A stretch of DNA of 64,000 nt from Isoptericola dokdonensis DS-3 (GTDB taxonomy: Bacteria; Actinomycetota; Actinomycetes; Actinomycetales; Cellulomonadaceae). A model generated the notes under the pieces. That model made no database searches, was not told the origin of the DNA, and saw only the letters and a program-made list of their open reading frames with translations. This document shows, piece after piece, positions 1 through 9,777 of this stretch (position 1 is the stretch's first letter; every line of letters begins with the position of its first letter). The stretch covers positions 1,240,001 through 1,304,000 of the forward strand of contig NZ_CP014209.1 of NCBI RefSeq assembly GCF_001636295.1, written 5' to 3'. The position numbers were made by a program, and so were the translations under genes.

Positions 1-383
1 CGCAGGATCCGCCCAGTCAGCACAGCCCGGCGCGAGTCAGCGTGAACTTCGTTCAGTCAGCGCACGACGGCGCGAGTCAGCGCAGGATTCGCCCAGTCAG
101 CATGAACTTCGCTCAGTCAGCGACCGTCGTCGGGCCAGTTCTGCGGATGCGGTGAGCGAGTTGGCTCGAGCTCCGTACCGCAACTGCAGCAGCTCGCCGG
201 TGTGCGCAGCAGGGCGGATCTCCCGAGGTCGGACCACGCCCCGCCGTCGTGCGCTGACTGAACGAAGTTCACGCTGACTCGCGCCGATGAGCGCTGACTG
301 AACGAAGTTCACGCTGACTCGCGCCCTCGTGCGCTGACTGAACGAGTTTCACGCTGACTCGCGTCAGTGAGTGCTGACTCGCG
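1..383. repeat. Inverted array of short intergenic repeats
   Basis: A 32-base unit built from GAGTCAGCG, GTGAACTTCGTT and CAGTCAGCGC elements lies forward at 32-63. Degenerate forward copies lie at about 1-23, 72-103 and 103-124. The exact reverse complement lies at 251-282 and 291-322, with a near copy at 331-362 and a fragment up to about 383. The right-hand copies have a 40-base period. The roughly 126 bases between the two sides show no clear gene. The array ends within a few bases of the thioesterase stop codon. It may act as a bidirectional terminator, or it may be a family of mobile intergenic repeats. Its function is not known from the sequence. Confidence 0.85.
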
Positions 384-389
384 GACTCG

Positions 390-887
390 TCAGCGACGAC
401 GGCGGAACTCGATCGGCTCCCCGACGAACTCACCGAACACGGCCCGCTCGTCGTCCGACAGCCGTCGCGGGCGCCCCGTGGCGGCGTCGATGAGGACGAT
501 GGTCGTCACGGCGCGCGTGTACGGCGCGGCCCCCGAGGCCGGACCCGTGCGCGCGAACCCGGCCGGGCCGCCGTCGTGCACCTCGTAGCAGACCTCCAGC
601 GACGCCCCGCCGAGGGACCCGATCCACATCTCCACCCGCACCGGGTCGCGGGAGAAACCGAGGGGCCGCAGGTACTCGATCTGCTGCCCGGCGACCAGCG
701 TGTGGCTCGTCGCGTGCGGGCCGGTGTCGAGGATCGCCGTCGGCCACGGGTCCTCCGCCTCCGGGTGCCGCCAGAACGCGGTGATGCGGGCGTCCTCCAG
801 GAGCCGGAACATCGCGACGTTGTTGACGTGCTGGTAGGCGTCGAGGTCCGACCAGCGCAGGGAGACGGGCACGTGCAGGCGACTCAT
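390..887 (-). CDS. Acyl-CoA thioesterase, hotdog (4HBT) fold
   Basis: This 165-residue cytoplasmic protein is probably a single-domain hotdog thioesterase that hydrolyses acyl-CoA esters. The N-terminal motif WSDLDAYQHVNN matches the WxDxDxxxHVNN signature of the YbgC/FadM type, in which the second Asp is catalytic. Length is typical for the family. The ATG at 887 is the only start that keeps this motif near the N-terminus. It is transcribed leftwards, 58 bases downstream of the first GTPase pair. The acyl substrate cannot be told from the sequence. Confidence 0.85.
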   Translation of the reverse strand: MSRLHVPVSLRWSDLDAYQHVNNVAMFRLLEDARITAFWRHPEAEDPWPTAILDTGPHATSHTLVAGQQIEYLRPLGFSRDPVRVEMWIGSLGGASLEVCYEVHDGGPAGFARTGPASGAAPYTRAVTTIVLIDAATGRPRRLSDDERAVFGEFVGEPIEFRRRR

Positions 888-945
888 CCCCGCATCGTCG
901 CACGTCCGGCCGTGCGGTCCGTGGGAGCGGCCGCCTCGGCGCGGG

Positions 946-2625
946 TCAGGACGCCGCGGTGCGGGCCGCCGTCCGGCAGGCCGACAGGGCGTCGAGCTCC
1001 TCGGCGACGGGGACGCGCACCTGCTCGACGGCGACCGCCACGACGGACTCCCGCAGGCGGCGCCGCACCCGCGCCGCGCGACGCCGCGCCCCGACGGCGC
1101 CGAGCAGGCGGCCCAGCAGGGCGAGCAGCAGCCCGGCGACGATCCCGCCGACGGCGAGCACGGTGGGCCACGGCACCTCGAACGTGCCGCCGCCCCACCG
1201 AGTGAGGTCGATCGTCAGGTCCGGGGTGAGCAGCGGCGGGAGCTGGAGGTAGGCGAGCAGCGCGTCGACGCCGAGCCAGGCCAGCCCGACCACGGCGGCG
1301 GCGAGCAGCAGCCACTGGAGGAACCCGACGGCCCGCCACCAGAACGGTCGGCGCGCCTCCTCCAGCCGGGTCGACGCGACCGCCAGGTCGAGGGCGTCGG
1401 GGAGCCGGTCGGTCGCGTCCGTGCCCTTCGCCCGGGCGGTCAGCACCCAGGCGTCGGGGGCTCCGGCCGTCACCTCGTCGACGTACGTGCGCACCGCCGT
1501 CGCCGTGGCCGCGCGCACGCTCGGCCGCGACTGCGGCAGCGACGTGTGCTGCAGGTCGGGGCGCTCGACGGGGACGCGCACCTCGTCGCGGCGCAGCCCG
1601 AGCCGACGCAGCGGGTCCTTGCGGAAGCGGGCGAACCAGCGGGTCACGGGCCAGCCGGTGGCGAGGTGGGCGTCGCGCCGCGCCGACCTGCGGACGGCCT
1701 CCACGACGGTGGTGACACCGGCGGCGTCCTCGAGGGCGTCGACCAGCGCGCCCTGGGCCCGGTCGGCGGCGCGGGCCGGGGGCGCGTCGCCGCACGCCGC
1801 CACGACCTCGCGGGCCACGGCCCGGGTGTCCGCGGCGAGGCGCGCCGTGGCGGCCTCGCGGCGGCGCGCGGCGTCCGCCAGCAGGCTCCGCAGCCGGTCC
1901 ACGCCCTCGCCCGTGCGGGCGGACACGGCGAGCACGGTGGCGCCGGCGAGACCGTCGGCGGCGACGAGGCGGCGCAGGTCCTCCAGCACGGCGTCCCGCT
2001 CGGCCGGGGCGAGGCGGTCGGCGTGGTTCAGCGCCACCACGACGACGTCGCTGCGCCCGGCGAGCGGCCTCAGGTAGCGCTCGTGCAGGGCGGCGTCGGC
2101 GTACTTCTGCGGGTCTACGACCCACACCAGCAGGTCGGCGCGCTCCACCAGTCGCTCTGCGCGCACCCGGTGCTCGACGACGACGGAGTCGTGGTCGGGC
2201 AGGTCGAGCAGCACCAGGCCCGTCGTGATCCCGACCGGCGTGCGGGTGCGCCGCAGCAGGCCGGTGGCCGTGGGCGCCTCGTCGGACGGTTCCATCTCGT
2301 GGCGACGTGGCACGTCCAGCCAGTCGAGGAGCGCGTCGGCACCGTCGCCCCACACGGCCGCCAGCGCGTGCGAGGTCGTGGGGCGCCGCACGCCGGGCTC
2401 GGCGAGGTCGGCCCCGGCGACGGCATTGAGGACGCTGGACTTGCCGGACCCGGTCGCGCCCGCGAGCGCGGCGACCGTGTGCTCGGCGCTGAGGCCGCCA
2501 CGCTCGCGCGCCCGGCCGACGACGGCCCGCGCGGACACCAGCAGCGCCGGGTCGAGGCGGCCCTCCCCGGCGGCGACCGCGGACTCGAGCGCGGTGGTGC
2601 GGGTGGCCAGGTCGGCGGGCTTCAT
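946..2625 (-). CDS. Membrane-anchored dynamin-like/YfjP-type GTPase, second gene of pair A
   Basis: This 559-residue P-loop GTPase has the G1 motif GATGSGKSS near residue 54, a G3-like LLDLPDHDSV and a G4-like LNHADR. Two C-terminal hydrophobic segments (around WWRAVGFLQWLLLAAAVVG and PTVLAVGGIVAGLLLAL) should anchor it in the membrane. The ATG at 2625 overlaps the stop of the upstream GTPase gene by four bases, so the two are probably co-translated. It is clearly paralogous to the product of 8194-9777, sharing the VDPQKYAD segment. By analogy with the actinobacterial paired dynamin-like proteins (DynA/DynB, IniA/IniC), a role in membrane remodelling is likely. That is inference. Confidence 0.75.
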   Translation of the reverse strand: MKPADLATRTTALESAVAAGEGRLDPALLVSARAVVGRARERGGLSAEHTVAALAGATGSGKSSVLNAVAGADLAEPGVRRPTTSHALAAVWGDGADALLDWLDVPRRHEMEPSDEAPTATGLLRRTRTPVGITTGLVLLDLPDHDSVVVEHRVRAERLVERADLLVWVVDPQKYADAALHERYLRPLAGRSDVVVVALNHADRLAPAERDAVLEDLRRLVAADGLAGATVLAVSARTGEGVDRLRSLLADAARRREAATARLAADTRAVAREVVAACGDAPPARAADRAQGALVDALEDAAGVTTVVEAVRRSARRDAHLATGWPVTRWFARFRKDPLRRLGLRRDEVRVPVERPDLQHTSLPQSRPSVRAATATAVRTYVDEVTAGAPDAWVLTARAKGTDATDRLPDALDLAVASTRLEEARRPFWWRAVGFLQWLLLAAAVVGLAWLGVDALLAYLQLPPLLTPDLTIDLTRWGGGTFEVPWPTVLAVGGIVAGLLLALLGRLLGAVGARRRAARVRRRLRESVVAVAVEQVRVPVAEELDALSACRTAARTAAS

Positions 2626-4622
2626 GCGTCCTCCCCGCGGCGCCAACGCCGCCAGAACGGTGTGCGGCGCGGCGCCTCGGTGGCGTCGGTGGTCTCCGTG
2701 CCCGTGCCCGGCACGCGGGGCACGCCGTGCGGCCCGGTGGGCGGCCGGAAGGTCCCGGCGCCACGCAGCAGCCCACCGCTCCACGGCCGGGTGAGCCCGT
2801 CGTCGGAGGTCGGGCGCCGGGACCGCTCGGTGCGGGCGGCCTCCGCGACACCGGTGGCGGCGTCGCGCAGGCGGTCGCCGCGCACGTCGTCGGTGCCGAG
2901 GGCGTCGAGCTGGGCGGTGTACCGGGCGGCCTGCCCGCGCAGGACGGCGTCGACGCGGGCGGTGAGCCGTTCCTTCGCCTCGGCGGCGAGACGTCGGACG
3001 GCGTCGTCGCCGAACACGGCCTCGAGCAGCTTCTGGGCGGCGACGGCGGTGCCGCCCGCGATGCCGACCTCCAGGCCGGTGAGCCCGGCGGTGGAGGCGA
3101 AGACGACGATCATGAGGCTGACGCCGAGCGCGTTGAGGCCGAACGACAGCGCGCGGGCGGTGCCGCGGCGGGACTCGCCCTGCTCGCGCACCAGGGCGAG
3201 CACGTCGCCCTGCCAGGCACGGATCGCGGCGGCGACCTCGGGGCGCAGGTTCGGCGCGGTGCGGGACAGCTCCAGCCCGTCGAGCAGCCCCGCCCCGGCC
3301 GGGTCGCCGCGCCAGTCGGCGTAGGTGCGTTCCGCGGACTGCTCGGCGGCGTCGAGCACCACCGACTCCACCCCGTGGGCGATGGCCTGCTCGACCTGCG
3401 GCGCCTCCTTGGGCCTCCCGCGGAAGAACCGGCCGACGGCGTCCCGCACCTTGCCGACGCCCGCCTCCAGGGCGCGGAAGAACTCGCCGGTGCCGACGAA
3501 GTCCTGCCAGCGGGCCAGCACCTCGCCGCGCAGCAGCGCGCCGTCGGACGTCGCCGCCTCGACCTGGCGCAGCGCCTCGGCGTGGTGGCGCTCGACGGCG
3601 TCCCGCAGCCTGCCGTCCGCGGCCCGCTGGGCGTCGGCGGCGTCCGCGAGGGTGCCGGCGCGACGCACCAGGTCGTCGACGACGCCGTCGCGCGTGGCCG
3701 CGATGACGCGTGCCCGCGACTCCGGGTCGCCGCCGAGCCCCGACAGCCACGTCGCGAGCTCGCCGACGGCGGGCTCGGGCAGCAGGCCGTCGACCATGCC
3801 CTCGCCCGCCGACTCGGGGACGACGAACAGCGACGCGTCGCGCAGGCCGTGCTCGGTCATGAGTCGTCGCAGGTCGTCGGCGACCTCCTCGACGCCCGGG
3901 TCGACGCGGTCCAGGACCAGCGCCACCTGGGCCCGTCGCCCGGCGGCCGTGGTGAGCAGGTCCCAGGGGACGGCGTCGGCGTAGCGGGCGGCGGTGGTGA
4001 CGAAGAGCCACAGGTCGGCCGCCCCGAGGAGCTGGGCGGCGAGGTCCCGGTTCGCCTCCTCCACGGAGTCCACGTCGGGGGCGTCCAGCAGGGCGAGGCC
4101 CTGGGGCAGGTTGCCGCTCGCCACGAGGCGCAGCGCCCGCGCGGAACCGTCGCGCGGAGCCTCGGCGTGCGACTCGACGCGGGCCAGTCCCGGCAGCACG
4201 CGGTCGCCGGTGAACCAGCGGCCGTCGAGCGGGTGGTGGACCAGCACTGGCGAGCGCGTGGTGGGGCGCAGCACGCCCGGCGTCGTGACCTGCTCGCCGA
4301 GCAGGGAGTTGACGAGGGTGGACTTCCCGGCGCCGGTGGACCCGCCGACGACGACCAGCAGCGGCGCTCGTTCCGCCCGCAGCCGCGGCAGCAGGTAGTC
4401 GTCGAGCTGGTCCGTGGCTCGCGCCAGGTCCGTCCGGGCGGCGTGGACGCCCGGGACGTCGAGCGGCAGACGCAGCGCACCGAAGCGGGCGCGCAGGGTG
4501 TCCAGGGCGTCCAGCAGGGCGGCGGTGCCGACGTCGGGGGTGAGAGCCGAGTTCGCGGAGACCTCGCCGACCGTGGGGTCGGACGGCTCGACGGGGTCGT
4601 CCTGCGGTCCGGTCTCGGTCAT
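2622..4622 (-). CDS. Dynamin-family GTPase, first gene of pair A
   Basis: This 666-residue GTPase has the P-loop GGSTGAGKST at about residues 93-102, then PGVLRPTTR as switch-like sequence and LLDAPDVDS as G3. A long helical region follows. A hydrophobic stretch near residues 500-550 (SLMIVVFASTAGLTG) could insert into the membrane. The ATG at 4622 gives a short acidic leader before the conserved helices, and its stop overlaps the next GTPase by ATGA. It resembles the product of 9774-11426 but is about 115 residues longer, carrying the extra hydrophobic region. It is the likely partner of its neighbour in a heteromeric membrane-bound complex. Confidence 0.75.
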   Translation of the reverse strand: MTETGPQDDPVEPSDPTVGEVSANSALTPDVGTAALLDALDTLRARFGALRLPLDVPGVHAARTDLARATDQLDDYLLPRLRAERAPLLVVVGGSTGAGKSTLVNSLLGEQVTTPGVLRPTTRSPVLVHHPLDGRWFTGDRVLPGLARVESHAEAPRDGSARALRLVASGNLPQGLALLDAPDVDSVEEANRDLAAQLLGAADLWLFVTTAARYADAVPWDLLTTAAGRRAQVALVLDRVDPGVEEVADDLRRLMTEHGLRDASLFVVPESAGEGMVDGLLPEPAVGELATWLSGLGGDPESRARVIAATRDGVVDDLVRRAGTLADAADAQRAADGRLRDAVERHHAEALRQVEAATSDGALLRGEVLARWQDFVGTGEFFRALEAGVGKVRDAVGRFFRGRPKEAPQVEQAIAHGVESVVLDAAEQSAERTYADWRGDPAGAGLLDGLELSRTAPNLRPEVAAAIRAWQGDVLALVREQGESRRGTARALSFGLNALGVSLMIVVFASTAGLTGLEVGIAGGTAVAAQKLLEAVFGDDAVRRLAAEAKERLTARVDAVLRGQAARYTAQLDALGTDDVRGDRLRDAATGVAEAARTERSRRPTSDDGLTRPWSGGLLRGAGTFRPPTGPHGVPRVPGTGTETTDATEAPRRTPFWRRWRRGEDA

Positions 4623-4692
4623 GTGCCCAGTCTGCACACATCGGACGTTCCGCGCAGGTACCCCCGGGCCGCCGTGTCGGGAGGTCGGGGCG

Positions 4693-5637
4693 TCAGGCAC
4701 GCAGGCGGCGGCGCAGCCAGGCGATCCCCGCCGCACCCTGGGCGCGCTGGAACGCCCGCACGTGCGGGATGCCCGGCGGGTCCGGCTCCAGGGACCTCGC
4801 GACGAAGTAGCCGACCAGGGCCACCAGGACCGCCGTGACGGCGTCGTCGTCGGTGCCCGCCGGGAGCGGGTGGCGCGCCAGCACCTCCTCCGGCGCGGGG
4901 CCACCCTCCGCCTGGACGGCGGGCAGCATCCCGACCAGGTCGAAGAACGCGGCGCCACGGTTGGCGTACGGCCAGTCCACGGCGACGGCGCGCAGGTCGT
5001 CGCCGGGGCCGACGAGCACCGCGTTGTCCGCCCGCAGGTCGCCGTGGACCAGCGCACCCCCGCGGGCGGCCGCCGCCGCGTGCTCCTCGAGGGCCGCCAG
5101 GTCGTCGAGGTGCTCGACGAACCACGGGTCGTAGGTGGCGAGTCCCGGCGGACGGTCCGCTGCCAGGTCCGCCGTGCAGGTGACGTCGAGCTCGTCCGCG
5201 AGCTCGGGCAGCACACCCGGGGCGATCTCGACGGCACCGATCTCCCGGGCCAGGCGTGCGACGGCGCCGAGCTCGGGGCCGATCAGCGGCGTCCGCGGCG
5301 CGCGTCCGGGGACCGCGTCGAAGGCGACCGCGACCCAGCCGCCCTCGGTGCCGTCCGCCGGGACGTCCAGCACCCAGCGCGCCCGCGGGGCGGGCACGTC
5401 CGGTGGCAGCACCGACGACCGTTCGACCTCCTGGCGGTAGACGCGCGCCGAGAACTCCTCGGCCACGGGCACGGCCTTGACGAACACCGGGCCGGCGGCC
5501 GTGGAGAGGGTGGAGGCCAGCCCCGGCGAGTACCCGCCGTCGTGGCTGGTCGCCGCGGTGACGCGCGTGCCGAGCCGCGCCTCGACCGCGGCGCGGACGG
5601 ACGGCGGCAGCTCGGACCAGGTGGGGCGACGACGCAT
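4693..5637 (-). CDS. Aminoglycoside phosphotransferase (APH)-family kinase
   Basis: This 314-residue protein is predicted to be a small-molecule kinase. The catalytic loop LVHGDLRADNAVL fits HGDxxxxN, and VAVDWPYANRG supplies the metal-binding Asp. The sequence between the N-terminus and this loop looks like the ATP-binding lobe (VFVKAVP has the Lys). The ATG at 5637 was chosen because the coding pattern begins there. It lies between the ettA terminator and the GTPase pair. Members of this superfamily phosphorylate antibiotics, choline or sugars; the substrate here is unknown, so resistance should not be assumed. Confidence 0.8.
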   Translation of the reverse strand: MRRRPTWSELPPSVRAAVEARLGTRVTAATSHDGGYSPGLASTLSTAAGPVFVKAVPVAEEFSARVYRQEVERSSVLPPDVPAPRARWVLDVPADGTEGGWVAVAFDAVPGRAPRTPLIGPELGAVARLAREIGAVEIAPGVLPELADELDVTCTADLAADRPPGLATYDPWFVEHLDDLAALEEHAAAAARGGALVHGDLRADNAVLVGPGDDLRAVAVDWPYANRGAAFFDLVGMLPAVQAEGGPAPEEVLARHPLPAGTDDDAVTAVLVALVGYFVARSLEPDPPGIPHVRAFQRAQGAAGIAWLRRRLRA

Positions 5638-5714
5638 CCACCGACCCTGGCCGTCCCGCGGTCGGGAGGGCAACCCCTTTCGGGCGGAGGAGGCGCCCAC
5701 CTGGTCCCGAGCAG

Positions 5715-5754
5715 CACGACGCCCCCGGGACCGACGGGTCCCGGGGGCGTCGTG
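5715..5754 (-). terminator. Strong hairpin terminator after ettA
   Basis: Two perfectly complementary 18-base arms (5715-5732 and 5737-5754) enclose a 4-base loop. The hairpin lies 18 bases past the ettA stop codon, in the gap before the kinase gene. There is no long U tract, which is common for actinobacterial terminators. Confidence 0.75.
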
Positions 5755-5771
5755 GCACCCGTGCCGGACGG

Positions 5772-7454
<1,683 letters not shown>

Positions 7455-7559
7455 TGGCTCTGTTCCACCGTTCGATCGCGCTACGAGTGAGGGATTGCGG
7501 GGCGGCCGGGCCGGGGTCCCGGCGGGCGCCCGGTCCCCCAGCCTACGCGACCTCCCCCG

Positions 7560-8141
7560 TCAGGCGTCGACCAGGACCCGGTCGGGCGCCGGGTCGTCCT
7601 GCGCGGCGTCCGGCTCGCCCGGGGCGTCTCCGGGGGCGTCTCCAGGCGCGTCGCCCGGGGTGTCGCCCGGGTCGGCGGCCCACGGGTCGTCCGTGACCGC
7701 TCCGCCGGGGCCATGCCAAGGGTCGGACCCCGGACCCTGCGGGCCGCGCCCCGCCCCGGCCTCGCCCTCGGAGGCCTCGACCCGCACCCGCGCGAAGCGC
7801 GTGACGCCCCGGGTGGCGTCCGGTCCGACGGCGTCGGCCTCCACCACCAGGCTGCACCGCTCGCGTCCGTCGCGGTCCGTCCACTCGTCGGTGGAGAGCC
7901 GCCCGACGACCACGACGGGCTGGCCCTGCACCAGCGACTCCGACACGGTGCGGGCCGCGGCCCGGAACGCCTTGACCGTGAACCACGTGGTCGCCCCGTC
8001 GCGCCACTCGCCGCTGCGGGGGTCGCGCACCCGCCGGGTGCTCGCCACCCGGAAGCTGGTCCACGGCACCTGGTTGGCCGACAGGTGCAGCTCGGGCGTC
8101 GTCCCGACGTACCCGGTCACCGTCACGCTGGCCTCGCTCAT
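7560..8141 (-). CDS. ssb: Single-stranded DNA-binding protein paralogue with atypical tail
   Basis: This 193-residue protein has an N-terminal OB fold (residues about 5-110, with TVTGYVGTTPELH and TTWFTVKAFRAAA). It is predicted to bind single-stranded DNA. The C-terminal half is a disordered Gly/Pro/Asp linker containing tandem GDAP units encoded by 12-base repeats (about 7620-7672). It ends in RVLVDA rather than the acidic DDDIPF-type tip that recruits repair and replication partners. This suggests a second, specialised SSB rather than the essential copy, which is normally found beside the ribosomal protein genes rpsF/rpsR. It lies between ettA and GTPase pair B on the same strand. Confidence 0.85.
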   Translation of the reverse strand: MSEASVTVTGYVGTTPELHLSANQVPWTSFRVASTRRVRDPRSGEWRDGATTWFTVKAFRAAARTVSESLVQGQPVVVVGRLSTDEWTDRDGRERCSLVVEADAVGPDATRGVTRFARVRVEASEGEAGAGRGPQGPGSDPWHGPGGAVTDDPWAADPGDTPGDAPGDAPGDAPGEPDAAQDDPAPDRVLVDA

Positions 8142-8193
8142 CGCGTCCTCCTGGGTTCCCGCGGCCGGCCGTGCGCCGGTCGCGGGTCCAGGG

Positions 8194-9777
8194 TCAGACG
8201 GCGGCGTCGGCCCTGTCCTGCCCGGAACCTCCGGCTGTGGACGACGCGGAGGTGTCCGCCCCGGTGGGCAGCCGCAGCGCCCCGGTCAGCGGCCGCGCCG
8301 CCGTCTCCTCGCGGGCGGCCAGGGCCGACTCGCGCACCTGGCGCTGCTCCCCCAGGATCCGCTGCGTCGGCTCGCCCAGCCGTGCGACGAGCACCCGGCG
8401 CACCGCCGCCCGGCCGTCCTCGCGCACCTGCGCCGTGCGCCGGGACGCCAGCCGCCGCCGCAGCGACGTCCGCGCCGCCGCCAGGACCCCGGCGGCGACG
8501 ACCAGCACCACGCCCGCCACGGTCACCACGACCCCCCAGGGGTCGTCCAGCGGGACCACGCCCAGCAGGGCGAGCACCCCGACGACCGCGAGCACCGCGC
8601 CCACGGCGAGGCACGCCCACGACGCGCGCCGCAGGAGCCGCGACGACGCCGGGCCCCGCACGTCGAGGTCCACGTCGCGCAGCGCCGCCGTGACGTCGGC
8701 GCGCAGGGCGTCCGACCCCGCGACCGCCTCGGCGAGCGAACGCTGCCAGCCGGGCCGCAGCGCGGCCCCCGCGCGGGTGAGCCACCGCGCGCGGGACAGC
8801 GCGATCGCGTCGCGGTCGGGCGCGGGCAGGTCCGGGGCGCCGTACCCGTTGCGCACCGCCGCGCCGACCTGGTTGGCGACCTGGTCGAGACCGGTGGCCT
8901 CGACGACGGGCTCCAGCTCGCGGTCGACGGCGGCGTCGAGCTGCCACGGCGTATCGGAGGGCACCTGGGCGAGCAGCGCGACGGCCGCCGAGTCGAGCTC
9001 CGCCGCCGCACGGCCGGCCGCCACGGAACGCCGCTCGCACGCCTCCTCGAGGATCTCGCGCACGCGCGCCACGCCCTCGCCGGTGCGCGCCGACACCGGC
9101 TGGACGTGCACGCCCTCCAGCCCGTCGTCGGCGAGCAGCCGGTCGAGGTCCTCGACGAGGTTCTGCCGCTGGGTCTCCGGGACGGTGTCGACCTGGTTGA
9201 GCAGCACCACCATCGACGACTCGGACCCGACCTGCGCCCGCAGGTAGCCCGAGTGCAGGGCGTCGTCGGCGTACTTCTGCGGATCCACGACCCACACCAG
9301 CAGGTCGACCAGCGGCAGCACGCGGTCCACGACCTCGCGGTGGGCGGGCTCGACGGAGTCGTGGTCGGGCAGGTCGAGCAGCACGAGCCCGGACAGCGCG
9401 CCCGCACCGTCGCCCTCGAGGTCCTCGCTGTGCGCGATGCGGCGCTCGCGGTCGACGCCGATCCAGTCGAGCAGGGCCTCGGCCTCGGCCGACCACGAGC
9501 AGGCCGTCACGCGCGCCGTGGTGGGGCGCTTGACGCCGACGTCGGCGAAGGACAGCCGCGACACCTTGTTGAACAGGCTCGACTTGCCCGAGCCGGTGCC
9601 GCCGGCGAGCGCGACCACCGTGTGGTCGACGCCGAGCGCGAGCCGCTGCCGCACGCCCTCCACGGCGGCGGCGACCCGGCGTGCGGTCGCCCCGTCGAGG
9701 CGGGGGCCTGCCAGGTCGAGGGCGGAGGCCAGCGCGTCGGTGCGGGCCTGCAGGGTGGCGTCGTGCGAGGTCGTCAT
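8194..9777 (-). CDS. Membrane-anchored dynamin-like/YfjP-type GTPase, second gene of pair B
   Basis: This 527-residue GTPase has the P-loop GGTGSGKSS near residue 55, LLDLPDHDSV as G3 and LLNQVDTV as G4 (NxxD). Two adjacent hydrophobic segments around residues 395-450 (AVLAVVGVLALLGVV and VVVTVAGVVLVVAAGVL) predict a membrane hairpin. The ATG at 9777 overlaps the upstream stop by four bases. The domain order is the same as in the protein at 946-2625, so this pair arose by duplication of the same two-gene unit. A membrane-fusion or remodelling role is inferred from the dynamin-like family. Confidence 0.75.
   Translation of the reverse strand: MTTSHDATLQARTDALASALDLAGPRLDGATARRVAAAVEGVRQRLALGVDHTVVALAGGTGSGKSSLFNKVSRLSFADVGVKRPTTARVTACSWSAEAEALLDWIGVDRERRIAHSEDLEGDGAGALSGLVLLDLPDHDSVEPAHREVVDRVLPLVDLLVWVVDPQKYADDALHSGYLRAQVGSESSMVVLLNQVDTVPETQRQNLVEDLDRLLADDGLEGVHVQPVSARTGEGVARVREILEEACERRSVAAGRAAAELDSAAVALLAQVPSDTPWQLDAAVDRELEPVVEATGLDQVANQVGAAVRNGYGAPDLPAPDRDAIALSRARWLTRAGAALRPGWQRSLAEAVAGSDALRADVTAALRDVDLDVRGPASSRLLRRASWACLAVGAVLAVVGVLALLGVVPLDDPWGVVVTVAGVVLVVAAGVLAAARTSLRRRLASRRTAQVREDGRAAVRRVLVARLGEPTQRILGEQRQVRESALAAREETAARPLTGALRLPTGADTSASSTAGGSGQDRADAAV

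Noticed and set aside
97..312. A 71-codon reading in the repeat array
   Set aside because: It consists mostly of translated repeat sequence and has no ribosome-binding site.
1..383. Possible CRISPR array
   Set aside because: Copies are in both orientations and the gaps are about eight bases, too short for spacers; no cas gene is present.
4693..5637. Calling the APH-family kinase an aminoglycoside resistance gene
   Set aside because: Only the general kinase motifs are visible; the superfamily has many other substrates.
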